A stretch of 64,000 nt of DNA from Whitmania pigra (GCA_021613335.1 JAJTWR010000017.1:98501-162500); one strand, 5' to 3'; shown: positions 23,901 through 36,569, numbered from the stretch's first letter. Notes: generated by a model from the letters alone, not told the origin. Translations and numbers: made by a program.

Positions 23901-24485
23901 ATTAAACGTTAAACCATTTACTGAATGTTTAAACTAAAAATTCAGTATTACATCCACAATATGTAGTAGGTCAGTTTAAGTCATAAGCTCATTTTATTGT
24001 TGAGGAAACCTGCAAATTGAAATTTTAAAGTAAAATGGCAGTTAAAAGGCAATGTCACTCAGGAAAGATATCTAATTATTTTAAAAATATATTCACTATT
24101 CAAGGTGTGTTTATTGCTCTGGGATTGAGTGGAGTGATACCAGCCATGCACTTTGTCATAATCCATGGATTTTGGGAAGGCATCTACAATGCAGCCCTCG
24201 GATGGCTTGTCTTGATGGCCATCTTGTACATCGTTGGTGCTGTCATCTATGCTGTCAGGATTCCCGAGAGAATATGGCCTGGAAAGTTTGACATTTGGGT
24301 CAGTGGTCAATCAGCAATATTAACTGACAGCTCACCAAATTTATTCACTTATAATTTACTTTCAGTGCCAAAGCCATCAGATCTTCCACCTGTTTGTCAT
24401 TGCAGCTGCCTTCATTCATTATCATGGTATCACACAAGCAGCTCAGAACAGACTCTCCAATGGGGACTGTTTGACAAGTGATTGA
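20914..24485 (+). CDS. AdipoR: Adiponectin receptor (PAQR family)
   Basis: Nine exons in matched phase: 20914-21014, 21085-21187, 21422-21579, 21847-21964, 22335-22428, 23247-23427, 23688-23875, 24105-24298 and 24366-24485, giving 418 aa. Residues 1-120 are an acidic variable N-terminus. The conserved part begins near LPRWLKDNDFL and continues through FRIHTETGNIWTHLLGF, SWMFHTVYCHSEK, LDYCGISMLTMGSFVPWLYY, RIPERIWPGKFDIW and QSHQIFHLFVIAAAFIH. The three zinc-binding His of the family (in SWMFH and SHQIFHLFVIAAAFIH) are present. These are seven-membrane-span receptors with ceramidase-like activity, N-terminus inside. Length is close to vertebrate (about 375-386) and fly receptors. AATAAA lies at about 24697. 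The gene faces PTRH2 tail to tail. Confidence 0.97.
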
Positions 24486-25230
24486 AATCATTGCAGATCG
24501 ACGATCATTGCACGTCATGTAAAATAGGTCCAAGCATCCTGCATTTATCAGGCTTTTGTATTAAAAATTAGTCAGATTTTGGTGTGTTTAAAGTTTCCAC
24601 AGATAGTTACATTCTTGTCATGATGGGGACTCACAGTTCTCCCATGAATTTTTAACTAAAGTATTAGTTTTCAAATCAGGCATTTGTTTGCACTTAATAA
24701 AGCAACCTTAGTCTCTTGATGGTCTTCCACTTATGGAGTCTACAGAGAATTACAGCTGTTAACTTGGGTTGTGGACAAACAAGGCACTCCACAAAAAATT
24801 CAGTGCTTCAGGATTTAAATCCTGATTATGTTACTGTTTTCTCCAGCAACTTTCTAATATTAGTTTCTTAAATTTGATCTAACCTTCAAATGCATCAAAA
24901 AGATTTACATAATTTCTAGCCACACTTCAAACATGAATCTGAGCAAACATCCATTAATTCTTAAATTAAATATTAGGAGCGCCACAGTCACTTTATCTCA
25001 CTTATCGCTTGCAGGCTTCGGAGCTACCTCGCCTACACATCCACTTTGAGATGTTCTGTGGGCTATCTTCCACCCTATTCCTTTATTTAACTCATGTTTT
25101 TGGACATTAACTCGGCTATTTCAGTCCATCTGATACATGAAGTTTTACTCAGAATACAAAATGATGAGAAAGTTCTGAGACATTTATTCAAGTAATTAAT
25201 CAGGGCATTGACAAACTTGATGCATCACAT
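24486..25230. other. 3' UTR of AdipoR and short intergenic gap
   Basis: Contains the polyadenylation signal of the adiponectin-receptor gene and the space between two convergent genes. No other feature recognised. Confidence 0.5.
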
Positions 25231-26002
25231 TCAATATGGCAGTAATCCATGTGTAACTTTTTCCAGGAGTTCAGCAGGACCTGATTAATAAATTAAGGGT
25301 GTTTAAATGCTTAGTCAGTAAAGCCTTACTACAGATGTTTACCTGGACCTATGCCGATGGCTGTTAGTGCACCAGGGGCTATCTGTGTTCTTCCAGCATC
25401 ATTTATGGGGGAGATCAATAATCCCAACCGTGCAGCATTATCAGCAATTTTTTCCCTAATCACAAATAAGCAATATTAAGCTAAACTATCAAATATTTGG
25501 TCAGAGTTAGTACATTTCCGGTTGGTCTTCGACTTTTAAAATGGCTTTTGGCCTCCCATTTTCCTGATACCTCCGATATAATTCTGGATAATGTTTTAAT
25601 GTCTTGTTCACAGCTTTAACAGTTGCATGACAGCACTGCCAATATTTAAAAATGTTTTTACTTCTGTAAAATATTCAATTTCGAGAATATATTAACCTGG
25701 GATATGCCCTTGCCTTTCGTCATTTTCAGATCTTTTCTTACAATCACTACCAGCTTGAAGTCTTTTCCATTTGGTGAACTGGGATCTTTAATCTTAGCGA
25801 TAATAAATGAATTAATGTCAGCAATTAAAATCTTAGAGGGAATTAAAGTATCACAAACCAAGAATGCATCTTTTTTTAAGAACAAATTCCGCGGATATCC
25901 TAAAGATCTTTTCTTTAAAGCTAACCATGCCATGGTAGCTCCACAACTTATTCCTATGAGCGCAACTGCTAAGTATTTATTTATTTCCGTGTCCATTCCC
26001 AT
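25231..26002 (-). CDS. PTRH2: Peptidyl-tRNA hydrolase 2 (PTRH2/Bit1)
   Basis: Four exons in matched phase: 25697-26002 (start), 25514-25635, 25343-25455 and 25231-25280 (stop), giving 196 aa. Residues 9-30 are a hydrophobic N-terminal segment ([20 protein letters not shown]), as in the mitochondrial-membrane-anchored animal enzyme. The catalytic domain starts at [20 protein letters not shown], continues [11 protein letters not shown], and has the full active loop [20 protein letters not shown]. The enzyme frees tRNA from stalled peptidyl-tRNA; the animal protein is also linked to anoikis. The Met at codon 3 is an alternative start. It is slightly longer than human PTRH2 (179 aa). A diverged paralogue lies directly upstream on the same strand. 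Confidence 0.95.
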
Positions 26003-26624
26003 GGTTTACTTAAATTTGCAAAATGTTCTAAAATGATCACAAATCGTCTCCTGATGTTAATACACAATACGCGCACACTGAAAACCACAGCAAGGACTTC
26101 ACTTTTAAATTTGAGCTAAAAGTCATCAAGATTCAAACAAGTTAAAAAACGAATTTGAGCAATAAATTACAAAATAAGTTAAAATTAGAGGTAAGTAATT
26201 TTGTCAAATTTTTTATTAGCAACTCTTTTATTTTTTCATCGCCTTAGCTATTCAACGATTTCATATTTCTAATATTCGTACAAAAATCTCAAGCAAATTT
26301 TGTTTCTTTCTCAGAGAGAGCACCCTTAGTTTGCAATTATAGCGTGACATCCAGCCCATTGCACAATTACTTAATTTACTTAAATTTTTCCTGTCATTCG
26401 CCCTATGTCACTCATGCCGCAAATACGTTCATATCCCAAGAGGCTTTTGGGCTCAGATCAGCAGCCAGAGGCTTCCTCGTTAATCATCTGCCCGACAGGC
26501 GGTTTTTTATTAATGTCCGTTGAATAGTTAGATGATTGGGACAGTGCCTCCTCAACGTGGTTTGAACTCTAGCAGCCATCGTGAGACGCATTAAGCAATG
26601 CGGGCCGCAGCTCGTTCACCGTGA
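26003..26624. other. Upstream region of PTRH2
   Basis: Promoter side of PTRH2. The stretch 26510-26540 (attaatgtccgttgaatag) resembles 14957-14995 near the LINE relic. No gene recognised. Confidence 0.35.
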
Positions 26625-26992
26625 GCCATACTCAGCGATGGGCGAATCAAATCGCGATTGCGATTTAAATCGTGATTTAGGCAAGGTTGCGATTCGATTT
26701 GAACATTGTTGGATTCGATTTTGGCCTCAGTGATTTTGATTCGATTTGCATTTTTTTTATTCGATTTGCTTTAATAATAATAGTTTATTTCTATGGCGCC
26801 TTAAGCGTAGCGTCAGAGGCGCCTTGAGTCTTCCAGGAACTTTTTGAAGAGATGGGTCTTCAGCTGGCGCTTCTTAATTTTGGAAGATTTGATTTGGGAT
26901 TTGATTCTATTTGAGATTTGGTTGTTGAGATTTAAATCATTTGACAAATGATTTGAGATTTGATTCGATTTTTGCCTATCACTGGCCATACT
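26625..26992. mobile_element. hAT-type MITE with perfect 8-base TSD
   Basis: The element 26633-26984 starts CAGCGATGGGCGAATC and ends, in reverse complement, CAGTGATAGGCAAAAATCG. It is flanked on both sides by the identical 8-base target-site duplication GCCATACT (26625-26632 and 26985-26992). The ends and duplication length are those of hAT transposons. Both flanks inside are degenerate gattcgattt repeats. The middle (about 26773-26880) is a separate LINE-like piece whose minus strand reads KTHLFKKFLED, so it is a nested insertion. No transposase is encoded. Confidence 0.85.
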
Positions 26993-27799
26993 ATATAGCG
27001 CCTTTCCCCAACGCTGATTTGGATAGTGCAAGTCGAGCCGCCACTAAGAAAGTAGCTGATAATAACTGACAACGGACGACCCATTTCCAATGCAAACAGA
27101 TTAGGTCAAGCAGATTCCCATGCAACCTATGATAGCAACCAGCCAGTTCATGCACGAATTCCAAACTTGACCTCCTCCCTTAAACAAAATAATTACATGT
27201 AAAAGAATTAGTTGGCCATCGAGTAAGGTTGCCTAAAATATCTTAAGGTTCCATTCACCAAAGTAATGTTCTACTTTCAGAGATCAAACTTGAAAATAAA
27301 TTCAGCTAGAAATTTGGGATACACAACACGTTGAAAGCAGAAAAGCAATGACAGAAGAATACTAAGTGTGTTCAGATTGAACAATTTTGAAAATGCTTGG
27401 TTGGTATCAATCTGATGTTACAAAATGACTTGATTAGGAAAGCATGGATTAGAAGGCATCTGATGATTAATGAAATCCACCACTAGGATACCATTCACAA
27501 AAGCATTACTGATCCAGATGTATTGGCTCTAATTAATATTTTCAAAATTTTGAACAAGAACTTCCCTCAGATAGTAACAACCAAAAAAGTAACACAAGTC
27601 CCAGACAAATAAAAAATGCACACCCAACATTTCAGCACAAGAGTTCAGAAAATTGCCTCATGAGTGAAATATTGGACCAGCCAATGCAAACAAAATAAAG
27701 CAATTCCAGGATAATTCTCTGCAGTTGTTTCAAATAATTTGAATTATTTTATTTCAAAATATTTTCCAATTTCCTACAGATTGTCCCCTTACTTTTCAC
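26993..27799. other. Intergenic stretch between the PTRH2 paralogues
   Basis: No coding frame recognised. The right part holds the 3' untranslated region of the PTRH2-like gene. Confidence 0.35.
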
Positions 27800-29399
27800 T
27801 TAATAAAGTTTCAGTTCAGATGTTGCTTCATTCACCATATCAACAGGACCTGTCGTGATAATAAAATTTAGCGACATTAAACCATGTTAATGTACATAAC
27901 TTTACTCATTTACTATTACGCACATGCACAATATTTAAAATGCATGAGTAAATTTATTTGAATACTTCTAAACTTTAGAGTTCTAAAATTATACCTGGAC
28001 CGACAGCAAGAACATGAGTTGTTCCATCACTGCCTGTGATACCTGTGACCTGCAACCCAAGTTCACGGGCCTTTTTTTCAGCAGCTATCCTACAGCAACC
28101 AAAACTTATAAATTAACAAACTAGTCTTTAACTTTAGATAATTATCTGCAGTATTTCACACATACAACCTATAACAAGCAACTCAGACAATTCATTCATG
28201 CAAAAAAAGTAGAGGCATAGCTAGGATATTTTTTGACTGGGGATGAAAATATAGATTGGCTCCAATCATCATGAAGCTTGACAAGTTCCAAAATGCTTGC
28301 TTCAAAGCAATATCAAATGCTGCTTCCTTGAAATTCATAGTAGGATACCATAGGTGCTTCTGTACACAATAAATGTTTCCAAGAATGGCATTTCAGAAAT
28401 GCAATAAAACTACAAAGTTAAAATTTAATATGTCTGTAATTGTTCTGCATCACTTGTGATTTTGGCACAATGATCATATTTTAGTCCTATGATAATTTGT
28501 CTGGCATCCCTGTTACAGTTCATCGTCATTCATGAATAGCTTCAACAGCTTCTGATCGCGCGCTGTAGACCCCGCTTTACTGTAACAGGCTTTCGTCTAC
28601 AGTGGATGATGTCTGCTGTAGCCGTTGCAGTGATCTTGTGACAAATTTGTTATCCTTATTCAGTTATTATAACATAATGTAGCAGGTCTCATTTTGGCGC
28701 CCTTCACCTTGGCTTCACGATTGCTGACCTATTTCAGATCTCAACCAATCACAGTGAACACTTACGAATAATAATCAGCCTTGGCTGGTGCTGGTTAGAG
28801 TTTGGAAATACGCACCCAGAGACATGTGTCTCCCCCCCCACAGCTATGCCTCTGTCACAAAGTTACATAATCAAAAATAAGAGATGCTTATATTAAAATA
28901 TATTATCACTAAAAAATGTCGGTTAAAAAAATACCAAAATTCAACAACAATAATACTTACAATGACTGTTGATCTGCTTTCAGTACAACTTTTGGCTGTC
29001 TGAATATTTGGCACTCCTCATAAAATTTTGGATCTAGTGCTTTTAGATGCTCATTAGCCATTTCAGCAGCATGAGCACACTAGAAAAAATTCCAAATGCT
29101 CTATTAATTATAGTTTAGTACTTAAAGTATTAAAATTTCAAATAAAAATAACCTCACAAGTACAGCAATTTTATTGGATGGTACTTTAGCGTCTTTTCGT
29201 GCAACAAGTGTTAATTTATATTCTCTGTCTTCATATTTCCTGTCTAGCTAGATGATTAGAAAATTTAATTATATTACAGTTGTGACTTTTAGGAACGTAT
29301 CTCCCCTACCACGCCTGATAATTTCATAATCATGTATGAGACACCGAAACCACAGCCGACACTCAAAGCCAGACCGCATCCATAATTCGCAGCTAACAT
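27800..29399 (-). CDS. Diverged PTRH2-like paralogue
   Basis: Five exons in matched phase: 29310-29399 (provisional start), 29158-29247, 28961-29079, 27995-28089 and 27800-27849 (stop), giving 147 aa. An N-terminal hydrophobic segment (GCGLALSVGCGFGVSYMIM) is followed by YKLTLVARKDAKVPSNKIAV, CAHAAEMANEHLKAL, FRQPKVVLKADQQS and a C-terminus GPGPVDMVNEATSELKLY. These match the PTRH2 fold in order, and intron positions agree with the neighbour. The active loop [10 protein letters not shown] is replaced by a shortened SDGTTHVLAVG, so the Asp and Thr needed for hydrolysis in archaeal and human enzymes appear changed. The upstream frame stays open to an acceptor at about 29428, so a further first exon is possible. 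Probably a paralogue with altered or lost catalysis. Confidence 0.85.
28210..28854. mobile_element. Non-autonomous DNA transposon in PTRH2-like intron
   Basis: Left end agaggcatagctagga and right end, in reverse complement, cagaggcatagctgtggggg form terminal inverted repeats. The interior (28490-28700) matches 6490-6740 in reverse. It lies inside the intron between 28089 and 28961. No clear target-site duplication remains. Confidence 0.65.
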
Positions 29400-29835
29400 T
29401 TCAAATACTTTGCTAAAACCTAATCTACAATTAATCAAAACAAAATGTCAAATGAAAATACAAAAACAAGAAGCTAATGCAACATTTTATCAAAGATAGA
29501 AAATATATCTGATTTAATAATTTTTTTCATTTTGTTGTACTACAGTTTAAAAAATGCGATATTTGTATAACTTTATAATTTAAAATAATAGCACTAAATG
29601 GTTATTATAATAAAAAGTTTTCTAAGGTAAATTATGCTAATATTAAGTGACTGCTGTTGATAGATTCATTGATTGAATTAGTTTTAAATTAAAATATTTT
29701 AATATCTATTCAATCGTAGACAAATAATTGCCACAAATCGGTTATAAATGAGGCACAGTCCGCTGAAATTATAACTCGCATATTTTAATGAAATATTTTG
29801 AAATTACAGAAACACTTGGCAATAAAAAAACTGCC
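29400..29835. other. Upstream region of the PTRH2-like gene
   Basis: AT-rich. May contain a short non-coding or coding first exon ending before the acceptor at about 29428. Nothing else recognised. Confidence 0.3.
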
Positions 29836-30150
29836 ATGAGTATTAAACGTAAATGCGCTTCATGTAATGTTCGGGAAAAGCTGGATGTCGTCGAAAGAAT
29901 ACGAAGTGTATAACGATAACTAAAATAAGCAAAGAGTTAGGGGCACCTGACCCAACAATTTGCAGAGGGATCAAAGATGAAGATAAATTAAGAAAATTTA
30001 TTGATCATGATATACTGCCGATGATGCAGTTAAAGGATTGGAAGTTGACTTAGAATGCTACGAGCGTGTGGGGGACAAAGTAAAGACGCTGTAGTTGAAG
30101 TCTTTCATAAGAAATGCGAAGATGTCAAATATGCATTACCAATAAAAATT
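29836..30150 (+). pseudogene. Pogo/Tigger-like transposase N-terminal relic
   Basis: The plus strand reads MSIKRKCASCNVREKLDVVE, then in a shifted frame TITKISKELGAPDPTICRGI and KDEDKLRKF. This is the CENP-B/pogo helix-turn-helix pattern (REKLDVI.RI.....I.K.LG.....T...I). It is broken by a stop and a frameshift and lacks the DDE core. Confidence 0.6.
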
Positions 30151-31901
30151 TAAGCCGCGGTCAAGCAGTCTGAATTCCGATCGCCGCGGTTGTACTGTTT
30201 ATTTATTTATTTGATTATAGTCCGTTGTACTGTACTGTACTATACATATATATCACATATCAATATATATATCTATATAGTATAGACTCTTTGGCCATTA
30301 TGTTATTATTATCCTCACTATCACACTTACTAAGTTAAATTTTTTTATAGGGTGACTGTATTAGGTTATATTGGTGTTATGAAAATCTATTTAGTAAAAA
30401 CAACAGGGCTTGCTCATTTCGTTTTGAAAAATGTACGAAGTATTAAACTATGTGTTTATGTACAAAAAAAACTGAAAAATTAGCACTACCCGTTTTATCG
30501 CATTTTCTCCTATGTGATGATATGTTATTTAGTTATTATTATTATTTATTTATTATAATTAACAGCACCGGCGAACCGCTCGCCGGATCGCACAATTAGC
30601 GATGTGAAAAGCATGAAAAATCAAAAAAAAAAGCAACAAAAGAGCATTAATAAAAACGTATTATTTTATATTCTTGAAGTGCGTCGATACGGATTCTCCA
30701 AGTTTTGTACATTTCTCATTCAATAATTCATTGTAATTCTAACGACTTTCTGCGGACTTTTTATGGAAATATTTACGACATATCATCGCTGGCACGTTTT
30801 AAATACTATGTAATTATTTATTTGAAGTTTGTTATGGAGTAGAACTGCTTTAAATTGCTCAGAGGTGTTGTTTCCGATGGAATTAGATATCAGTTTAAGA
30901 ATAAAAACCTCATTTAAATTCTTCTCAAATTACAAAGCAAGATTTGATGGCGGCGCCAACTATCTCCCTGGGGTAATTAAAAATCATCATCATCGTAAAA
31001 TCCCTGGAAACATTCATGCTTTACATTTTTCTGCTTTTTGACGCAAATACTAGTCCCTGGCTTTTCTCTGGAACTTATGACTCATTTACGAAACCACTGC
31101 AATGAACTGCGTCGTTCCAAAATGATAACATTCAGTCCAATTCTTGAATTATGATTCATTAATGTCTCACATTTGTTCAACACAACCCATGAACTGCAAG
31201 CAATTGATGATGGTCTTCAGCACAAAGACAAGCACCATGACATTTGAAAACTTCCTTACATATATTTTAACAATTAGTATATGTTAAAAAATTTATTAAT
31301 ATTAAAGATGATGCATTGCTGAGATTATGTCAAGTTGTAGAACTTGATTGCCAGAAAATGAGTTCAATCAGCCATTTGCAACTCGGCAAATACACTCACT
31401 CACTCACACACGCAACATCATGCACGCACATCAAACTTAACTCCGAGAACTTCTGCAGCAGAATCCTCTTAACTTGCATAGGAAGCATCCGTAGGTAAGA
31501 AAAGCAGTGATCGGAGGATGGAGGGTCTATTGTATTTGGCTTTCATTTCAAAGCTTTTAGGCAATTTATAATTCATTTCTTAGTTAACTGTTACCTCAGT
31601 TTGGGTAAGTGGTATAAATTCAAATAAGGTAAATGATTATCTTGTGATTTCAAGTTTAAACTCGGTCATGAATGTTAATTTTTTTCTAAGTTACAATGTT
31701 GTCGTGAATGTAAACAGGAGAAAAGAGGGAAAAGTATAATTTCAGAGAAAGAAATTTTCCGAAATAAACAAATAAAGCTGAAAGCGATCAAGACAAAAGT
31801 TATTCTGGTTTTGTAGAATGTTAATCAAGTAAAGATTGAAAGTCGGAAATCAAAAGGTTGACAAAGCAATTATCAGAAGTGAAGTAATTTCCAGCTTCAA
31901 A
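30151..31901. other. Intergenic and 5' flank of the CLK gene
   Basis: Contains low-complexity tactgtactgta and tatata stretches at about 30220-30290 and a small GC hairpin (ccggcga/tcgccgg) at about 30570. A splice acceptor ending at about 31894, just before the kinase ATG, suggests an upstream non-coding exon somewhere in this region. No other gene recognised. Confidence 0.4.
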
Positions 31902-34900
31902 ATGCCTCGCACCGAAACGATAGCATCTTTGAGGAGTAAACTAAACTCCATAGGAAACAACATGGCACTCCTGGAGGCTGTCAAATCGAACAACAACTCG
32001 ATTTTGACTGGACCTACGCTGGCCCCTTCTAACGCTGATAGCAACCAGAACAACAGCAACAATCCGCAAAATAACCGCAAAACTCCTCCTGCCAAGTTCA
32101 TATCTGTGGCTGTTCCAACAGTTTCAATCACTCAACCAGCCGAGGTTCAACCAACTCAGGAACCATCATCTTCGACTTCTCAAGCAACATTCACGAGCAA
32201 CAAAGACAACAACAACAACCAGATTCCTGGAAGGACAGGTCTAAGTAGCTTCAGTAGTTTGAGAAAAAACTTGCAGAATATTTCCCCTTATAGACACCCT
32301 GCAGACGAAGCTACAAATCTCTCGAATGCAAATGTGGTACCGTCAAATGATGAACCCAAGTCTTCAACAAACAACAATTCATCGTCAACGTCATCATCAT
32401 CGTCATCATCATCATCGACAACATCATCTGCAGCCTCCGACGAAACAAATAAAACCAGTTCGATAAGAATACCGCCACTTCAATCAACTTTAATGGTTGG
32501 TTCTCTACCGAACGTCAACAGCGCATCAGTGGAATCGACGGTTGACGCCAACGCAGAGAAATGCGTCAGTCATCTTAGCGTCAGTCTGGTACCTGGCCAA
32601 TTGGAGTCAAACGGTCAAAAGAGGTCGGCAGCAGTCTCCCCGCAAGGTGTCAACGCCGAAGAAAAGTCGAGAAATGAAGTTTCGAAAGAAGTCAAACTGT
32701 CGGCAAAGGAAGAGGACGTTCCAAAGACGGAGCCTCCCAATGCTGGCCCATCACTTCTTGTTGTGAGAGGCACATGATTTTGTTTATGGACAAAAATAAA
32801 AAAAAATATTATATGGTAAATATATAATTAAGAAATCAGATAGATGCAAGTTTATTATTATTAGAAAACTACATGGTACTATATGTAGTGTTATATAGAC
32901 AATAACTAGTAAGTTATAAAACAATGAACTTATATTAAGTTAATAGATATTACGTACATTAACAGTCCACGTACGCGAGACATTAACTCTTCTTTTCAGA
33001 TCGAAGGCAAACTTCCAAACCTGCAGATCCACGATGACTCTGAAGGTCACTTAATGTATCGAATCAGAGACGTTATCATCGATAGATGTCAGTACCTAAC
33101 GCAATTATCATAATTAATAATTTAAGGCAATTATGGGCAATCAATATTTATTTGATCTATTCGTTTCAGATGAAATCATGGCAACCTTGGGCGAGGGAAC
33201 TTTTGGAAAGGTGGTCGAATGTAAGGATTACCAGACGTGAGTTCCATTTAAGCCGATCATTATTAATATAATGTGAATTATATTAAGCAATTCGTTATTA
33301 ATGTATTATGAACAGAATTTCGCAATTGTTCGTTAAACATCATTAACCTGACTGCTTCAACTTAAACAAATCGTTTTCGTGTTAAACCAAACATGATTTA
33401 TTGTCCGATTTCACTTAGAATTTAAACTTCTGGCATAGTTCAACGAAAACAACATTTTAACTGCAGACCGTTCCAAGGGGTAATTAATAGCTGAACCTAG
33501 CAAACAGAAGTATGCACAAGTTCCTGAAACTTTATCTGAGCAGACAAATTCAAAAGATTTCCTCCAAAATGATATTTTGACATTGAAACATAGAATTATC
33601 TTTTGAAAAAATTAACTTTGAAGAATAGGAATGCTTTATAAAATGTGGATAATGTTTACCCGATCATCAACGGTTTTATTGCTGACACAAATGAGTAATT
33701 TAAAACGTTAAATTTAAAAATTTGCGACGAAGAAACAACGAAACCAACGATTAGAAATTGGAACAATTTTCACAACCATTCGAGACAATTGGATTTGAGA
33801 TTCTAAAGGACGAAGAATGGTTTATATCGTGTACGGTGGTCCACTATCCACCTTTGTAATTAAATGTTTATGTTCTCTTGCACTCTCTCAATCGTATATT
33901 TCATCCATTAATAAATGTTCTTTTCTGTGTAGTTACTCAACTTTTAAATACAGCTCAGTAATATTGTCGACACAACAACTCTATGTTACGAACAACTATT
34001 TAATATTGTTATTATTAATATTAAATTATTATAATTAAATATTATTATTAAACATCAACGATTTGACCTCAACGATGTGCAATATATTAAATTATTAGTA
34101 TAGATTTAGTCTTATAAGATTTATTACACAACAATATAAATCTTCTGAAAAATGATTTCATTGCATTAAGTGATCGTAAAATTTGTAATGGCTTCAAACA
34201 GCAACGCACTCTATAAGATGTCCACAAATTAATAACTTTTTTATATCAAATATTTTTAAAAGGATATTTTTGATATTTCTCTTAAACTAAAGAACTAGCT
34301 AAGCATTTCAAAAAACTTTAAAACTAATTTGTACATATAAAATAAATTCTCAACAAATTCAATCGCAATTTAATTAAACTTCAAGCCTTCTAATCTTGAA
34401 CTTGTCGGCAAGGCAGCCGATTGAGTTGCCCGGAAAGTGACTAACTTGTAGCTGGAGTAAACATGTTTGTAGCAAGCAGAAGATTGCGCTGAAGATCATA
34501 AAGAACGTGGATAAATATAGAGAAGCAGCCAAGTTGGAAATAAACGTCCTTCACAAGTTGAAGGAAAAAGACCCCGATGGAAAACAGTGAGATTTGTTTT
34601 CTTTTATTTGGAAAATAATTTTTTTATTAAAAAATGGCTTAATAAATTAACAGTCTCTGCGTACAAATGCTGAACTGCTTTGATTACTACGGTCATGTTT
34701 GCATCACTTTCGATTTGTTGGGGCAGAGTGTATTCGACTTTATGGTTAGTAATTTAAGTGTTCAAATTTAAGTTATAATGTTTTAATTTTATGAGCTCCA
34801 TAAATTCTTATCCAATAACAGAAAGACAACAGCTACCACGCTTATCCAATGGAGCAGGTGCGACACATTTCATACCAACTCGTCTGCGCCGTGAAATGTG

Positions 34901-36569
34901 AGTCAGACTTTTATTGCAGAGGATTAATAAACAATGTTTATGTCATTTATTAATATTTTTTATTATTAATATCCTATTATTTAAGTTGTCAATTAAGGTA
35001 ATATGCATCTGTTTTAAGAACATTTCAAACTGATGACAGTTTTGCATGACAATCAACTGACTCACACCGATTTGAAGCCTGAAAATATTCTTTTCGTCAA
35101 CTCCGATTATTCGACAGTCTACAGTCCAAAGAAGGTTGAACAAATGACTATTTCTTCGATTTTAATTGTAATTATTTATGTACTCACATAATACTATGTA
35201 GTTATTATTTATTTCAATTACATTGTTAACAAAATGATATCGTTATATCCTCGTAAATTAAAAGAAGAAAAACATAAAAGTGGTGAAGAATTCAGAAATC
35301 AGATTGATAGATTTCGGGTCAGCAACGTTTGACCACGAACATCACAGTTCTGTAGTGTCCACAAGACATTACAGAGCGCCAGAGGTTATCTTGGGTAAGA
35401 ATTTGATTTTCTGCAAAAACATATATTACGTAGCAACAGCCATTTTATGAATGTCGCTTTATAAATGACAGAAATTGGATGGAATCAATCATGTGACGTA
35501 TGGAGCATCGGTTGCATAATGTTCGAACTTTACACAGGGTATACTCTCTTCCAGGTGAGGCATTTACACCTAGAGTTACAATTATATTACAATAATGCAA
35601 TTATATAATATTAGCCATATTAAGCTTAGATTTTCCATTTAATTTATGTCCCTGTTAAATAATAAGAGACCATCTCAAGAGGATAAGAATCTACGGGATC
35701 AATTTCTTTGCATTTGAACATTATCTTATGTTTGACGCTAAAACAAAATTGAAAATAAATCATTATTATTATATACAACATTTATTAATAATATTAACTA
35801 TATATCGCAGGGTGTAACATACAGTTATTATTTTCAACAGTGTTAAACTTGTCATTATTCAATACTTGATGTTGATGTAATTATTTTATTATTTAAGTAT
35901 TGTAAATGTTAACGTTATTTGTTATTTCTCTTTAATAATCTTTAATTTTCAGACACATGACAACAGGGAACATCTCGCGATGATGGAAAGAATTCTAGGA
36001 TCAGTACCTTATAGACTTGCCAAGAAATCAAAGTAAATGACTTTGTAATTTAATTACTTCAACGAATAAATCAATAAGAAGTGGAATAAAAAGTTGAGTC
36101 AGCGATCAGAAATAAAATAATGATCATGGATTCTTCATTATTCTTGCTGCATTCATCAGTCATTGAACAATCATCCTCATTAAACAAAGAAAAGCAACGT
36201 ATTGACTTTTAGGACGTCATACTTTTGGCACGGTAGACTCGATTGGAATTACCACAGCGTCTCAGGAAAATATGTCAGAGAAATGTGTCAACCTCTTTAC
36301 GTAAGCCTTTGAATGGAAGACTTTTTAATTAATTCACGATTAACTTTAATATGAAATCGTTCTTACAGCGTTACATGGCTTGTGATCAGCTCGAACACAG
36401 ACAACTCTTCGATATCATTGAAAAAATGATGGAATACGATCCCAATGATAGAATCACTCTGGCTGAAGCCGTCAATCACCCATACTTCGCTTCAATGACT
36501 CCGCCCCTCTGCAAGAATCTCGCCCCAGCTGCAGACCAATCAAGTCAAGGGGAAAGAACGAGCCGTTAG
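31902..36569 (+). CDS. CLK: LAMMER-family (CLK/Doa) protein kinase
   Basis: Twelve exons in matched phase: 31902-32762, 33000-33087, 33170-33236, 34452-34586, 34654-34744, 34822-34897, 35040-35134, 35265-35394, 35472-35554, 35953-36032, 36213-36300 and 36369-36569, giving 664 aa. Residues 1-287 are a low-complexity Ser/Asn/Pro-rich region. The kinase domain follows: [10 protein letters not shown] loop, IALKII lysine, the [11 protein letters not shown] catalytic loop typical of CLKs, [16 protein letters not shown] and the defining [11 protein letters not shown] motif. CLKs phosphorylate SR splicing factors in the nucleus. All catalytic residues are present. Unusually, the N-terminus has no Arg-Ser repeats. 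The third intron (1.2 kb) is the largest. Identity as LAMMER kinase is certain; the first exon could be one of several alternatives. Confidence 0.96.

Noticed and set aside
36351..36368. In-frame ATG just before the last CLK exon
   Set aside because: It lies upstream of the ttcttacag acceptor and is intronic; the exon starts at 36369.
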